From assembly GCF_900109825.1 (NCBI RefSeq), contig NZ_FOBL01000016.1, forward strand, positions 1 through 60,718: a stretch of 60,718 nt of DNA, in the 5' to 3' direction. The notes beneath the pieces are model-generated. The model saw nothing but the letters and a program-made list of their open reading frames with translations, searched no databases and had not been told where the DNA came from. Positions 17,860-25,861 of the stretch are shown in pieces. Origin of the DNA: Alkalibacterium putridalgicola. Its GTDB lineage: Bacteria; Bacillota; Bacilli; Lactobacillales; Carnobacteriaceae_A. The stretch's first letter is position 1. Every line of letters begins with the position of its first letter. The translations under genes and the position numbers were made by a program.

Positions 17860-18948
17860 ATGTTTGATATGTTCGTTGTACTCCTCGTAAGTATTTTTGC
17901 TATGATCACGTCCCTGATCCTTACTCCAGTCTTTACTTGGCTGGCACATAAGTGGGGTATCATAGACGATCCTGAACCTAAAGAACGAAGAATCCATGAA
18001 AAAAGAATGCCGACAATGGGTGGGATAATCATTTACCTGTCCTTTTATCTGGCGGCTTTTTTTCTGCTGCCCATCCCGGACAGTCAATTGATCCCCTTAT
18101 TTATTGCATCTACGATTATTGTCATTACTGGTGTCATCGACGACATATTTGAATTGTCTCCCGTCCTTAAATTACTTGGTATTGTTTCGGCAGCAGCATT
18201 AATGTATTTTCTGGGGGATGTGGCCTTGCAGACTATGACTTTTCCTTACTTTGGGACCTTGTCATTCGGTATATTACAGCTTCCTTTAACTATTCTGTGG
18301 ATCATCAGTTTTACGAATGCCATCAATTTGATCGATGGACTGGACGGTCTGGCCAGCGGGATATCTGTGATCGCTTTGACTACTATGGGGATCATTGGTT
18401 TTTTCTTCCTGACTATTGAAGAAGTTTCTGTTTCAGTCATGATTTTTATTTTAGTGGCGGCTATTGCTGGTTTCTGGCCCTATAACTTTTATCCGGCCAG
18501 TGTTTTTCTAGGAGATACGGGAGCCTTGTTTTTAGGTTTCATGATAGGCGTGTTCTCACTCCAGGGTTTGAAAAATGCCACATTGATCTCGCTGGTCCTG
18601 CCCATTATCATTATGGGGATTCCTATTACGGACACTCTGTTTGCCATGATTCGAAGAAAAGTGAATAAACAATCTATTGTCGTGGCTGATAAAAGTCATA
18701 TCCATCATCGTCTTATGACCCTCGGTATGTCACACAGACAGACAGTGCTGGCCATTTACAGTGTGTCTGTTATCTTTTCGATCATAGCGCTGCTATATAA
18801 TTTCTCCACGCTGCTTGGTTCTGTTCTACTTACGATCTTCGTCATCGTCGGCATCCTTCTGTTTGTGGAAATCATCGGTCTGGTAGGTGAGGACAAGCGG
18901 CCGATCCTCAATACATTAAAACGGTTTACCAAGAAGCTCAATAAGTGA
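17860..18948 (+). CDS. tagO: Undecaprenyl-phosphate N-acetylglucosaminyl 1-phosphate transferase (WecA/TagO)
   Basis: About 362 aa, polytopic MraY/WecA-family enzyme with about 10-11 hydrophobic segments. It moves GlcNAc-1-P from UDP-GlcNAc to undecaprenyl phosphate, the first step of wall teichoic acid assembly. Family motifs: IDDPEPKERRIHEKRMPTMGG, VIDDIFEL, NAINLIDGLDGLASG, FLGDTGALFLGF and the HIHHRL loop. I start it at the ATG at 17860 (MFDMFVVLL), 6 bases after AAGAGA and downstream of the promoter -10. It lies between two LCP genes facing it and fits with tagA at 9.6 kb. Confidence 0.93.
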   Translation: MFDMFVVLLVSIFAMITSLILTPVFTWLAHKWGIIDDPEPKERRIHEKRMPTMGGIIIYLSFYLAAFFLLPIPDSQLIPLFIASTIIVITGVIDDIFELSPVLKLLGIVSAAALMYFLGDVALQTMTFPYFGTLSFGILQLPLTILWIISFTNAINLIDGLDGLASGISVIALTTMGIIGFFFLTIEEVSVSVMIFILVAAIAGFWPYNFYPASVFLGDTGALFLGFMIGVFSLQGLKNATLISLVLPIIIMGIPITDTLFAMIRRKVNKQSIVVADKSHIHHRLMTLGMSHRQTVLAIYSVSVIFSIIALLYNFSTLLGSVLLTIFVIVGILLFVEIIGLVGEDKRPILNTLKRFTKKLNK

Positions 18949-18956
18949 ACATAGTT

Positions 18957-19006
18957 AAAGACCTCTCGTATCGTTATCCAGACGATACGAGAGGTCTTTT
19001 ATATTT
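18957..19006. terminator. Terminator between tagO and convergent LCP gene
   Basis: A perfect 18-bp stem (18957-18974 / 18982-18999) with a 7-base loop and T-rich tail on the plus strand; the A-run on the left also gives a short T-tail on the minus strand. Confidence 0.92.
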
Positions 19007-19023
19007 GCCGATGCTGTGTGTAC

Positions 19024-20052
19024 TTATGAGGCGGTATCATCAGATCGAGCTGAACCGGTTGAATCATTAGTCTTATTTAAAGCATTTTTCAATTCGGTTT
19101 GAATGGCCTCAAAGCTGTCTGGCTGGATACGGACAAGATCCATTCCCCGTTCAGTAAAACTCGACCATTCAAAGATGTGGGTCGAGATGGAAAAAGAATC
19201 GTTCAATCCCGTCTGAGCAATAGCAGTCATATCCTTCAAGCGCATATTCGTCTGCATATTACTTCCGACAGTTTCAGCGATGCCTGTGTACTTCGTAATC
19301 GATTCAAAATTCAGTGCTTTTCTGATGATGGCCTCAATGATCAGCTGCTGACGTTCTCCACGCTTGACGTCATTGTCGATTTTACGAGTTCTCGCAAGGG
19401 CAAGTGCTTCTTCTCCGTTCAATGTCTGATAGCCGGGCTCAAGTTTAATGGACCCCGTCTGATCATCAGAATTCATCTCATTGATAGCTACCGGAACATT
19501 CATTTCGATACCACCAAGTTCATCTATGATATCAAGAAAAGCGGCAAAATTGAAAGTCGCATAATAATGTATAGGAACATCCAGCCATTCTTCAACAGTC
19601 TGTACCATGGCGCTCTCTTCCCCGACAGCATAAGCGGAATTTATCCGGTCATAACGGAGGGTCGTTCCTTTGTTGATGATGGGAACGAAAGTATCTCTAG
19701 GAATGGAAACCATATTCATTTCGTGTGTTGTCGGATTAAGCGTCGCATAAATGATCGAATCGGCACGGGTCGAGCCAAGCTGCCGGTCTTCATTATTGTC
19801 TACTCCAAGAAACAGGAACGAAACAGGTTCGTCTATCGGATTGACTTTTTCAACGGGTTGCTGGCGCTCGATTTCTGCAAAAGAGGCGTCGATTTCATTC
19901 TCCACTGTAGCAAAAAGTCTGGCAAGATAGACAGCACCAATGAGGATCAGGGTGAAAAGCGGGATCAGGATACTTAAAATAATACGCTCTTTTCTTTTTT
20001 TCTTATAATTGTTTGTACGGGACGGATCAGACTGCTTTTTATATTTAGACAC
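19024..20052 (-). CDS. LytR-CpsA-Psr (LCP) family wall polymer ligase, second copy
   Basis: 342 aa. A very basic N-terminus (KYKKQSDPSRTNNYKKKRKER), one transmembrane helix (about residues 26-48), then the LCP domain with VSFLFLGVDNNEDRQLGSTR, NMVSIPRDTFVPI and LALARTRKIDNDVKRGERQQ. Like the copy at 16.7 kb it should join undecaprenyl-linked polymers to the wall outside the membrane. The two copies share the domain but clearly differ in sequence, so they are probably functionally redundant paralogs rather than a recent duplication. Confidence 0.92.
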   Translation of the reverse strand: MSKYKKQSDPSRTNNYKKKRKERIILSILIPLFTLILIGAVYLARLFATVENEIDASFAEIERQQPVEKVNPIDEPVSFLFLGVDNNEDRQLGSTRADSIIYATLNPTTHEMNMVSIPRDTFVPIINKGTTLRYDRINSAYAVGEESAMVQTVEEWLDVPIHYYATFNFAAFLDIIDELGGIEMNVPVAINEMNSDDQTGSIKLEPGYQTLNGEEALALARTRKIDNDVKRGERQQLIIEAIIRKALNFESITKYTGIAETVGSNMQTNMRLKDMTAIAQTGLNDSFSISTHIFEWSSFTERGMDLVRIQPDSFEAIQTELKNALNKTNDSTGSARSDDTAS

Positions 20053-20218
20053 GTGAGTTACTCCTTTAAGATAAGTTGAAACACCTTGTTATTCATTACT
20101 ATTATTATGGTAAATCGGACACTTGTCAATGCATGAAGACATACTGAGTGAACGATCCCGCTCTCAGGAGCCAAATCCTGATCAAGGGACCCGAGTCTTC
20201 TGCCACTTTGACTCAGGC

Positions 20219-20854
20219 TCATTTTTCAACAGGGACTTCGATCCAGGCTTTTGCACCAACTTGAAAGGCTGCCTGTGCGCTTGTCCATTCGATGATTTCT
20301 CTTTTGAAAATATCTGTTTTATCAGCAGGAATCAGACAATGAAAGGTAACCTCCGCAGTGTAGTCGGTTGAGTGTATGGTATAAGCTGATTCTTCCAGTC
20401 TGTTTTGAAGCTTTCCACTGACAGGATAAGAAACAGTCACTGCTACAAACTGCTGAAGCTGCTTCTCGACGATGCCGATATGGTTCAGGGCCTCACTTGT
20501 CACCTGTCCGTATGCCCGGATCAGTCCCCCGGCCCCCAGTTTCGTACCGCCGAAATAGCGAGTCACGACAGCTGTCACATTCTGAAGGCGCCTTTTTTTC
20601 AGCACTTCCAGCATCGGTACACCGGCAGTGCCACTGGGTTCTCCATCATCGGAGGCACGCTGAATATGGTTGTTTTCACCGATCAAGTAGGCTGAACAGT
20701 TATGATTGGCTTTCCAATGTTCTTTTTTCATTTCTTCGATAAAGGCCTGTGCTTCATCTTCAGATTCAGTTCGTCTAAGGGTGCAGATGAATCGGGATTT
20801 TTTTATGATCAGTTCATGAGAACCGTATTCTTTAATTGTTCGATAATTTTTCAT
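20219..20854 (-). CDS. YigZ/YvyE IMPACT-family protein
   Basis: 211 aa. N-terminal UPF0029 (Impact) domain with KKSRFICTLRRTESEDEAQAF, HNCSAYLIG, SDDGEPSGTAGVPMLEVL and TRYFGGTKLGAGGLIRAYGQ, followed by a C-terminal DUF1949 ferredoxin-like domain. Relatives are linked to translation control in eukaryotes; the bacterial role is unclear. A long hairpin-rich stretch of 166 bp separates it from the LCP gene on the same strand. Confidence 0.9.
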   Translation of the reverse strand: MKNYRTIKEYGSHELIIKKSRFICTLRRTESEDEAQAFIEEMKKEHWKANHNCSAYLIGENNHIQRASDDGEPSGTAGVPMLEVLKKRRLQNVTAVVTRYFGGTKLGAGGLIRAYGQVTSEALNHIGIVEKQLQQFVAVTVSYPVSGKLQNRLEESAYTIHSTDYTAEVTFHCLIPADKTDIFKREIIEWTSAQAAFQVGAKAWIEVPVEK

Positions 20855-20958
20855 TTTATAGTCCCTTTCAAATCGTCTTTATGTTGGTGTATAATAAGAA
20901 ACATGCTATAGTGTAAAGGTGATTACCAGGTTAACTCTTTTGGAAGCGAGGTGAAAAA

Positions 20959-21816
20959 ATGCGTATAGCTATTGTAACAGATAGTACAGCTTACTTAAAC
21001 AGGGAAGAATATGAACAGGACAACGTTTATATGGTCCCTTTATCAGTTATTTTCAAAAATGAAGTCTATAAAGAAGAAGTGGATATCACATCGGATGATT
21101 TCTTTAAAATGGTGAGAGAATCAGAACAGCTTCCGACTAGTTCTCAACCGACCGTAGGGGAACTGACTACGCTTTATCAGGAACTGGAAAAAGAGTATGA
21201 TGCAGTGATCAGTATCCATCTTTCCAGCCGGATTTCAGGTACGTTCCAGAACGCTTACAGTGTGGCTAAAACAATGGAAGGTCTGAATGTTTATCCTTAT
21301 GATTCGGAAATGGCCGGTGCAGGTCAGGCTTTTCTAGTCAAAGCAGCTGCAAAACTGGCAAGAGAGAACCACTCAGTGAATGAGATCATTGAACAGCTGG
21401 ATAAAATCAAAAAAGAAACAGCCATCTACTTTGTTGTCGATGATTTGACCAACCTGATCAAAGGCGGGCGATTGTCCCGAGTGGCAGGGGGTGTAGCAAC
21501 AGCTTTGAAAATCAAGCCTGTTCTGACATTCAGAGGCGGAGAAATCATCGCCTACGATAAGATCAGAACAAAAAAGAAAGCATTGAAAAAAATCGAATCG
21601 CTGCTTGAAGAATCAGTTAGAGAAAAGGATTATCCGATCGTTGCCACGATCGTTCATGCCTATTGTGAAAATGAAGCCGAGGCTTTTAAAGAACAGATGG
21701 AAGACAAGTTTCCTGATGTCCGGTTTACATCAAGCTTTCTGGGACCCGTCGTCGGTGTACACACTGGGGAAGGTGCTGTAGGGATGTCATGGACTATGGA
21801 TATCAACAGACTATAA
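20959..21816 (+). CDS. DegV-family fatty-acid-binding protein (FakB-like)
   Basis: 285 aa, complete DegV fold. IVTDSTAYL at the N-terminus, TSSQPTVGEL, the loop SSRISGTFQNAYSVA and IKGGRLSRVAGGVAT match the fatty-acid-binding site of FakB, which presents a fatty acid to the kinase FakA. No fakA is in the window, so the assignment to fatty-acid use is by family. GAGGTG precedes the ATG. The gene is divergent from yigZ. Confidence 0.88.
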   Translation: MRIAIVTDSTAYLNREEYEQDNVYMVPLSVIFKNEVYKEEVDITSDDFFKMVRESEQLPTSSQPTVGELTTLYQELEKEYDAVISIHLSSRISGTFQNAYSVAKTMEGLNVYPYDSEMAGAGQAFLVKAAAKLARENHSVNEIIEQLDKIKKETAIYFVVDDLTNLIKGGRLSRVAGGVATALKIKPVLTFRGGEIIAYDKIRTKKKALKKIESLLEESVREKDYPIVATIVHAYCENEAEAFKEQMEDKFPDVRFTSSFLGPVVGVHTGEGAVGMSWTMDINRL

Positions 21817-21844
21817 CACGCTATTATTTTATATCGATTATTAA

Positions 21845-21875
21845 AAGTGCCAGTTATCTGGTGCTTTTTTTTTAT
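21845..21875 (+). terminator. Terminator after the degV-like gene
   Basis: A 9-bp stem with two G-U pairs (21845-21853 / 21858-21866), loop ttat, followed by a run of T. Confidence 0.8.
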
Positions 21876-21943
21876 GAAAAAAGTCATTTTTCCTCGCGTT
21901 TGTAAATATATAGAGTAACGAATGTATTAAGGAGTGGAAAAGA

Positions 21944-23293
21944 ATGACGAAAGAATCATTGGTTTACGGCAGAAGTCTGCTGAAAGAAGAGCTGCCGTTT
22001 TCACTGACAGATGAGAATATGGGGAAATTGATTACAAAGCCGGCCTTCATGACTGTAAAAGGTGAACGTGTGTGTGCCAGATGCTCCACTGTGTCGACCT
22101 TGACCAGAGGCTATCCCTGCACCTGCGGGGGCGTCTGTCTATATTGCCGGGAGTGCATAGGTATGGGGAAAGTGAGAGAATGCGCCAAATTATACAGCAT
22201 GATCGATCCCCGTCAGTTTGTATCCTTTGATAAGCCCTGTCTCAAATGGGAAGGTCAGCTGTCAGCCCAGCAAAGTGACGCATCAGATAAGGTCATAGAA
22301 AGTATACGCAGCAGTAAAGAAACGATCCTCTGGGCCGTCGCGGGAGCCGGTAAAACGGAAATGCTCTTTCGCGGCATCCAGGAAGCTCTTGAATCCAACA
22401 AGCGTGTCTGTATAGCCTCTCCCCGAGTCGATGTCTGTCTTGAGCTGGCTCCGCGTATCCAAGAGGCCTTTCCTGATGTCCCTTTAGCTGTTTTATACGG
22501 TGGAGCAGAAGAGAGCTACGTGTATACACAGCTTGTCATTGCCACGGCACATCAGCTGTATCGGTTCGAAGCGGCTTTCGATATCCTGATCATAGATGAA
22601 GTGGATGCCTTTCCTTTTTATATGAACAAGGCTCTGCTCTTTGCAGCAGAAAAAGCCCGCCGAAACCCATCGTGTCAGATCTATTTAACGGCCACTCCAG
22701 ATAAGCTCATGCAAAAGCGGATCAAAAACAAACAGATAGAGGCAGTGATCCTGCCGGCACGCTATCATGGGTTTGCCTTACCGGTACCCAAGGCTATATA
22801 TCACAAGAACGATATCCTTGGTAACAGGTATGCTGAAAATACGATACTCATCCGGCATATGCTAGTGCTTATCGGACAGAAAAAGAGATTCCTCCTTTTT
22901 ATTCCCACCATAGCTATGATGGAAAAGATGAGACTGATCTTTCAGAATGTATTCAAAGATGTGTCCTTTGAATGCGTTCACTCAAAAGATGACCAGCGCA
23001 AAGAAAAAGTGCTGAATATGCGTAAGGGGAAACTTGATTTTCTCGCCACCACGACCATTCTTGAACGGGGTGTGACATTTGATGATATAGATGTGATCGT
23101 GTGGTGTGCAGATCACACAGTTTATACTGAAGCTGCTTTAGTGCAGATTTCAGGGAGAGCCGGTCGTTCAAAAGAATACCCGGATGGACACGTCACTTTG
23201 TATCATCAGGGCTGGACGAAGGCGATGAAACGGGCACTCAAACAAATCAGAAGGATGAATGATCTGGCGCGCTGTCGTGGGCTGATTCAGTGA
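21944..23293 (+). CDS. comFA: ComFA, DNA-uptake helicase-like ATPase
   Basis: 449 aa superfamily 2 DEAD-like ATPase that helps drive single-stranded DNA into the cell during transformation. An N-terminal zinc finger with CARC, a CTCGGVCLYCREC cluster (about residues 46-75) is typical of ComFA. Walker A is AVAGAGKTEM, Walker B IIDEVDAF, motif III LTATP and motif VI SGRAGRSKE. It overlaps comFC by 4 bp. Other late competence genes are not in the window, so competence of the organism is not shown. Confidence 0.95.
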   Translation: MTKESLVYGRSLLKEELPFSLTDENMGKLITKPAFMTVKGERVCARCSTVSTLTRGYPCTCGGVCLYCRECIGMGKVRECAKLYSMIDPRQFVSFDKPCLKWEGQLSAQQSDASDKVIESIRSSKETILWAVAGAGKTEMLFRGIQEALESNKRVCIASPRVDVCLELAPRIQEAFPDVPLAVLYGGAEESYVYTQLVIATAHQLYRFEAAFDILIIDEVDAFPFYMNKALLFAAEKARRNPSCQIYLTATPDKLMQKRIKNKQIEAVILPARYHGFALPVPKAIYHKNDILGNRYAENTILIRHMLVLIGQKKRFLLFIPTIAMMEKMRLIFQNVFKDVSFECVHSKDDQRKEKVLNMRKGKLDFLATTTILERGVTFDDIDVIVWCADHTVYTEAALVQISGRAGRSKEYPDGHVTLYHQGWTKAMKRALKQIRRMNDLARCRGLIQ

Positions 23294-23982
23294 ACAGGTG
23301 TCTGTGGTGCCAGGGAGCAATCGAGACATCCGTGACTTTTTCACAGATATTTTATGAAAAGCCACTTCATACCCATCTTTGCAGTGGATGCCGTCAGCTT
23401 CTGAATGTTGTGGCTGATTCAGGGAATAAATGTATCAGCTGCTGCAAACCGGCGGAAAAAGAACAGTGTCTTGATTGTCTGAGGTGGAAAAAGATGTACC
23501 CCGACTATCCGTTCAAGCACGAAAGTTTGTTTTACTATAACAGCTTTGCAAAAGAATACATGGAAAAATATAAAATCATGGGAGATTGTGAGCTTTCCCT
23601 GCTCTTTGCCTGTGAGCTGCAAGCATATTTCAAATCTAAGCTGAAGCGATCGGTTATCGTGCCGATCCCTACCAGTGAAAAGAGCCGGACAGCAAGAGGA
23701 TTCAATCAGGTGGAACTGCTGCTGGAGAGTGCCGGACTACCGTATATAAAAGCATTGAGTCACATTGGTAAAGGCGAAAAACAGGCCAGGAAAAATAGGG
23801 GCGAACGGATGGAAATGACTCAGCCGTTCTCTTTGAATAGCAAGGAGATACCAGAACTTGAAGGTTACTCTGTCATACTGGTGGATGATCTCTATACAAC
23901 GGGGCGGACAGTATTTCATGCGGCTGATGCTCTGAGAAGTTGTTCTCCCGGAAGCATTCAAACGTTCTCTTTGTTCAGATGA
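23290..23982 (+). CDS. comFC: ComFC, phosphoribosyltransferase-fold competence protein
   Basis: 230 aa. The GTG start overlaps the comFA stop (GTGA). Two CxxC pairs form an N-terminal zinc ribbon (CLWCQG, CSGC, CISC, CLDC), and the C-terminal half is a type I PRTase fold with the PRPP loop VILVDDLYTTGRTV. ComFC works with ComFA in transformation. Order and overlap are as in most Firmicutes. Confidence 0.94.
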   Translation: MNRCLWCQGAIETSVTFSQIFYEKPLHTHLCSGCRQLLNVVADSGNKCISCCKPAEKEQCLDCLRWKKMYPDYPFKHESLFYYNSFAKEYMEKYKIMGDCELSLLFACELQAYFKSKLKRSVIVPIPTSEKSRTARGFNQVELLLESAGLPYIKALSHIGKGEKQARKNRGERMEMTQPFSLNSKEIPELEGYSVILVDDLYTTGRTVFHAADALRSCSPGSIQTFSLFR

Positions 23983-24011
23983 TCTTAATCATTTTTATAA
24001 GTGTACTTTGA

Positions 24012-24040
24012 TTGAGAAAGCAAACGCTATCATGTATAAT
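24012..24040 (+). promoter_or_regulatory. hpf promoter with internal cre-like site
   Basis: TTGAGA (24012-24017), 17-base spacer, perfect TATAAT (24035-24040). The spacer holds AGCAAACGCTATCA (24019-24032), matching 12 of 14 positions of the catabolite-responsive element consensus TGWNANCGNTNWCA. A CcpA-HPr(Ser-P) complex bound here would block the promoter, which would tie ribosome hibernation to sugar exhaustion. hprK is in the same window. Confidence 0.6.
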
Positions 24041-24132
24041 TAATTTAAGCAAACATAGTAGTTTTGCTTAGAGATGGTCCTGGTCAGTGTGTTATGATCA
24101 AGACTATACTAGATTTGGAAGGGTGAAGTATT

Positions 24133-24699
24133 ATGCTTAGATACAATGTTAGAGGAGAAAACATTGAGGTGACTCAAGCCATAAGAGAGTACGTAGAGAA
24201 GAAAGTCGGAAAGATAGAGAAATACTTTAACGATGTGCCGGAAGCCAATGCACATGTTAATCTGAAAACATACTCTGATAAAACGGCAAAAGTTGAAGTC
24301 ACTATCCCACTGCCTTATGTGGTTTTACGTGCAGAGGAAACTTCCCCAGATTTATATGGAAGCGTCGACTTGGTCGTCGACAAACTGGAACGTCAAATGA
24401 GAAAATATAAAACAAAAATCAACCGTAAGAACCGTCGTTCACAAGGCGTCGACGCACCACAGCCTGTCGATAATGACTTGTGGGCTGACCTTAATATCGA
24501 AGGTGATGAAGAGGACCTAAGCGCTGCGATCGTCCGTACGAAACGTTTGAGCCTGAAACCGATGGATGCTGAAGAAGCCGTCCTGCAGATGGATATGCTT
24601 GGACATAACTTCTTTATCTTTGAAGATGCAGATACAAATGGAACAAGCATCGTCTACAAGCGTAATGACGGCAAATATGGATTGATCGAAACAGATTAG
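24133..24699 (+). CDS. hpf: Long-form ribosome hibernation promoting factor
   Basis: 188 aa. N-terminal HPF/RaiA domain (residues 1-95: [28 protein letters not shown]) binds the 30S decoding region. The C-terminal domain (about 125-185: [20 protein letters not shown] ... [12 protein letters not shown]) mediates dimerisation of 70S to 100S ribosomes, so this is the long form found in most Firmicutes. Its position just before secA is conserved. GGAAGGG is the ribosome site. Confidence 0.95.
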   Translation: MLRYNVRGENIEVTQAIREYVEKKVGKIEKYFNDVPEANAHVNLKTYSDKTAKVEVTIPLPYVVLRAEETSPDLYGSVDLVVDKLERQMRKYKTKINRKNRRSQGVDAPQPVDNDLWADLNIEGDEEDLSAAIVRTKRLSLKPMDAEEAVLQMDMLGHNFFIFEDADTNGTSIVYKRNDGKYGLIETD

Positions 24700-24739
24700 A
24701 TCGTCAAGAACCTGTGGTATTTATACTGATATATGAATG

Positions 24740-24780
24740 GAAAGAGGGTGGGACAAAAAGTCCCACCCTCTTTCCTGCGT
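24740..24780 (+). terminator. hpf terminator, GGGAC-AAAAA-GTCCC type
   Basis: A perfect 15-bp stem (24740-24754 / 24760-24774) with loop aaaaa. A near copy of this hairpin follows prfB at 29568, so it is a repeated terminator module in this genome; similar ones are common in Lactobacillales. Confidence 0.9.
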
Positions 24781-24952
24781 TTAGCTATAGTAAAATCTCC
24801 GTCCATCGGAATTGTGACTAGTTCAATGATGTCCATTCACTTAAAGTAGTCACAAAAGCCGTTTAGTGACCAGTTGATACAATGATCTGCTGCTAGGAAG
24901 TAGTTGTTATGCAACGAAATCGATCATCAGAATGTTCTCACTTTCTAACAAT
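24775..24952 (-). repeat. Degenerate member of a 52-bp-period intergenic repeat family
   Basis: This 227-bp gap after hpf contains no gene. On the minus strand gtcactaaacgg (ending the unit at 24870) matches the core of the tandem array at 29.7 kb, and the next gtcac lies exactly 52 bp further on (24870 to 24818), with a tgaatg in between at nearly the same offset as in that array. The rest is diverged. Confidence 0.5.
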
Positions 24953-24990
24953 TTCAAAAAAAGGCCGGGAACTTTGAGCCGGCCTCTATT
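24953..24990 (-). terminator. Terminator of the histidine phosphatase gene (minus strand)
   Basis: Stem AGGCCGG / CCGGCCT (24979-24985 and 24962-24968 read on the minus strand) with a 10-base loop, followed on the minus strand by seven T. Confidence 0.85.
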
Positions 24991-25001
24991 TTGGTCTGTA
25001 T

Positions 25002-25637
25002 TCATTCATTTGTTTTTTCCAAGTGTTCGGTGCCGTTCCACTTTTCCAGGGTGAAATGACCGTCTTCGCGGTTCAGTATGGTGATGCTGGTGTTATTGAG
25101 CGGTGGAAATGACCGGTAATTTTCCACACCTTTTCCCAGTAGAGAAAGCACTGTGCACATGATCAGGATACTGTGCCCCACAAAGAGGATATCTTCTTCG
25201 GGATACTCAGCAATAGCGTCCTGTATCGTTTTTCTACCTCTAGCTGTCAGCTGTTCATAGGTCTCACCACTGATCGTTTTTGGATCATATAATTCCGGCT
25301 GTTTCCTCAAGTGATGGAAAAGTGTAGGATACTGTTTCTCAATGTCTGGAATCAGTAAGCCTTCCCAGTCGCCATACTTCATTTCTTTAAAGTCCTCAAC
25401 GAAATCTATGGTATAAGATAATGTGAATTCTTTTGTGATCAGTTCAGCTGTTTGTACAGTACGCTCCTGGGGACTGACAATGACATGTCTGATGCCTTCA
25501 GTATTCAAGAATTCACCTGTCTTTCCAGCATCTTTCCGGCTTTCTTCCAGTAAAGGAGAATCGATGCCTCCTCCTTGAACATAATTCCCCTGATTCAACT
25601 CTGTTTTTCCATGTCTGACAAAAAATAAGCGCTGCAT
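25002..25637 (-). CDS. Histidine phosphatase family protein
   Basis: 211 aa phosphoglycerate-mutase-like hydrolase. The catalytic RHGKTELN is at residues 8-15, the second active-site Arg/Glu in VSPQERTVQTAELI and MKYGDWEG, and the second His in FVGHS. Such proteins dephosphorylate small metabolites; the substrate is not apparent. AAGGAGA precedes the ATG at 25637. It is divergent from secA. Confidence 0.88.
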   Translation of the reverse strand: MQRLFFVRHGKTELNQGNYVQGGGIDSPLLEESRKDAGKTGEFLNTEGIRHVIVSPQERTVQTAELITKEFTLSYTIDFVEDFKEMKYGDWEGLLIPDIEKQYPTLFHHLRKQPELYDPKTISGETYEQLTARGRKTIQDAIAEYPEEDILFVGHSILIMCTVLSLLGKGVENYRSFPPLNNTSITILNREDGHFTLEKWNGTEHLEKTNE

Positions 25638-25861
25638 AACTCGTCTCCTTAGTATTATTATAGGTCAATTTTAACATAGATAAGCCATCATTTGAAAACC
25701 CTTTCCCTCTATTGTCTGCAGGACACAGGAGTTCTATTAACTTCGGGTATATATGTATTAAGAGGTCTTTTATTTGCCCTTTAATAATGGTATGATAATA
25801 CAGTATGAGAAATTCGAGAAGTATAGTAGTAGAAATGAAACAATAGAGGAGATTTACATTC

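Noticed and set aside
19099-19977. 292-codon plus-strand frame over the LCP gene
   Set aside because: Overlaps a clear LCP gene along its whole length; composition is that of an antisense frame.
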